Assembly (NCBI GenBank): GCA_016930295.1
Contig: JAFGHE010000091.1
Span: forward strand, 1 to 48,997
Reading direction: 5' to 3'
DNA: 48,997 bases
Origin: Sedimentisphaerales bacterium
GTDB taxonomy: Bacteria; Planctomycetota; Phycisphaerae; Sedimentisphaerales; SM23-30
Both the position numbers and the translations under genes were made by a program. Positions 48,615-48,997 of the stretch are shown one piece after another; positions within the stretch are counted from its first letter, which is position 1; each line of letters starts with the position of its first letter. The notes under the pieces were generated by a model. It did no database searches. It was not told where the DNA came from and saw nothing but the letters and a program-made list of their open reading frames with translations.

Positions 48615-48654
48615 GCGGGCGAGAAAATTCGAACCGCCGACGTCCAGCTTGGAA
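48615..48654 (-). pseudogene. tRNA-Gly(TCC)-like 3'-half relic / possible att-site fragment
   Basis: Reverse complement TTCCAAGCTGGACGTCGGCGGTTCGAATTTTCTCGCCCGC resembles the anticodon loop to acceptor stem of tRNA-Gly; T-stem pairing is poor and no 5' half follows. Confidence 0.4.
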
Positions 48655-48997
48655 ATTACTTGTTCTGGCCTTAAGTGCTTGTCTGGGCTGATTTATATGC
48701 GTTTTTAGGCGTCAAAAACGGGTTTACGACACAGAGACAACACCCATACAACTGGCAAAACAAAGACAGCTCAAATAAAAGTGACGCCAGAATGACGCCG
48801 GCGCGGCACTCTCCCGTCCCCCCAGGGGGGATAGGGCTTGATGGATATGATACTCCTCCCTTACAAATTTCTGGTGCAAAAAGTATCCAGAGTTTGAAAC
48901 AGATGCTTTCTGAATACCTGCCAAGGATAATTGCTTCCTTGACGGCCTGGCCGGCCTTGTGATAAAATGACAAAAGTTTCTAAGGTCTAGCCCCCTC

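Noticed and set aside
48700-48722. gcgtttttaggcgtcaaaaacg as another MITE end
   Set aside because: Only a short hairpin; the outer TIR bases and a partner end with TSD were not found.
48671-48973. Overlapping ORFs on both strands at the right edge
   Set aside because: Neither translation resembles a known protein; both contain low-complexity and hairpin sequence (tccccccagggggga). Left unannotated.

Overview
The window is a 49-kb bacterial chromosomal segment. It is probably Planctomycetota (Phycisphaerae/Sedimentisphaera-like): there is a LEPR-XLL-like N-terminus, a giant GLUG/LamG/dockerin protein, H-X9-DG pseudopilin features, and a Ser/Thr kinase with an N-terminal zinc finger. Gene content: a truncated Ser/Thr kinase at the left edge, a NeuC-like epimerase, HDOD and PilZ proteins, a metzincin-like secreted protease, two HD-GYP/PilZ paralogs, a ~2590-aa GLUG protein, a T2SS pseudopilin operon (I/J/K-like), PcrA/UvrD helicase, GalT, an ECF sigma/anti-sigma pair next to a pseudopilin/C39-peptidase/dockerin cluster, a FIST/hybrid-kinase pair, a redox/KDPG-aldolase catabolic operon, a PAS histidine kinase, a CheB/CheR fusion and an ABC exporter. 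The strongest undescribed signal is a family of five ~88-92 bp intergenic MITE-like elements. They share imperfect terminal inverted repeats, and every copy is flanked by a perfect 6-bp target-site duplication. Four share one core; the fifth has the same ends but an unrelated core. No transposase is present in the window. Other leads: a tRNA-Gly 3'-half relic near the right edge, a PilZ domain that has lost its c-di-GMP motifs in one HD-GYP paralog, an anti-sigma factor with two Zn-finger-like motifs and a LolA/RseB-like C-terminus, and a C39-like protein with an 8-Cys tail.
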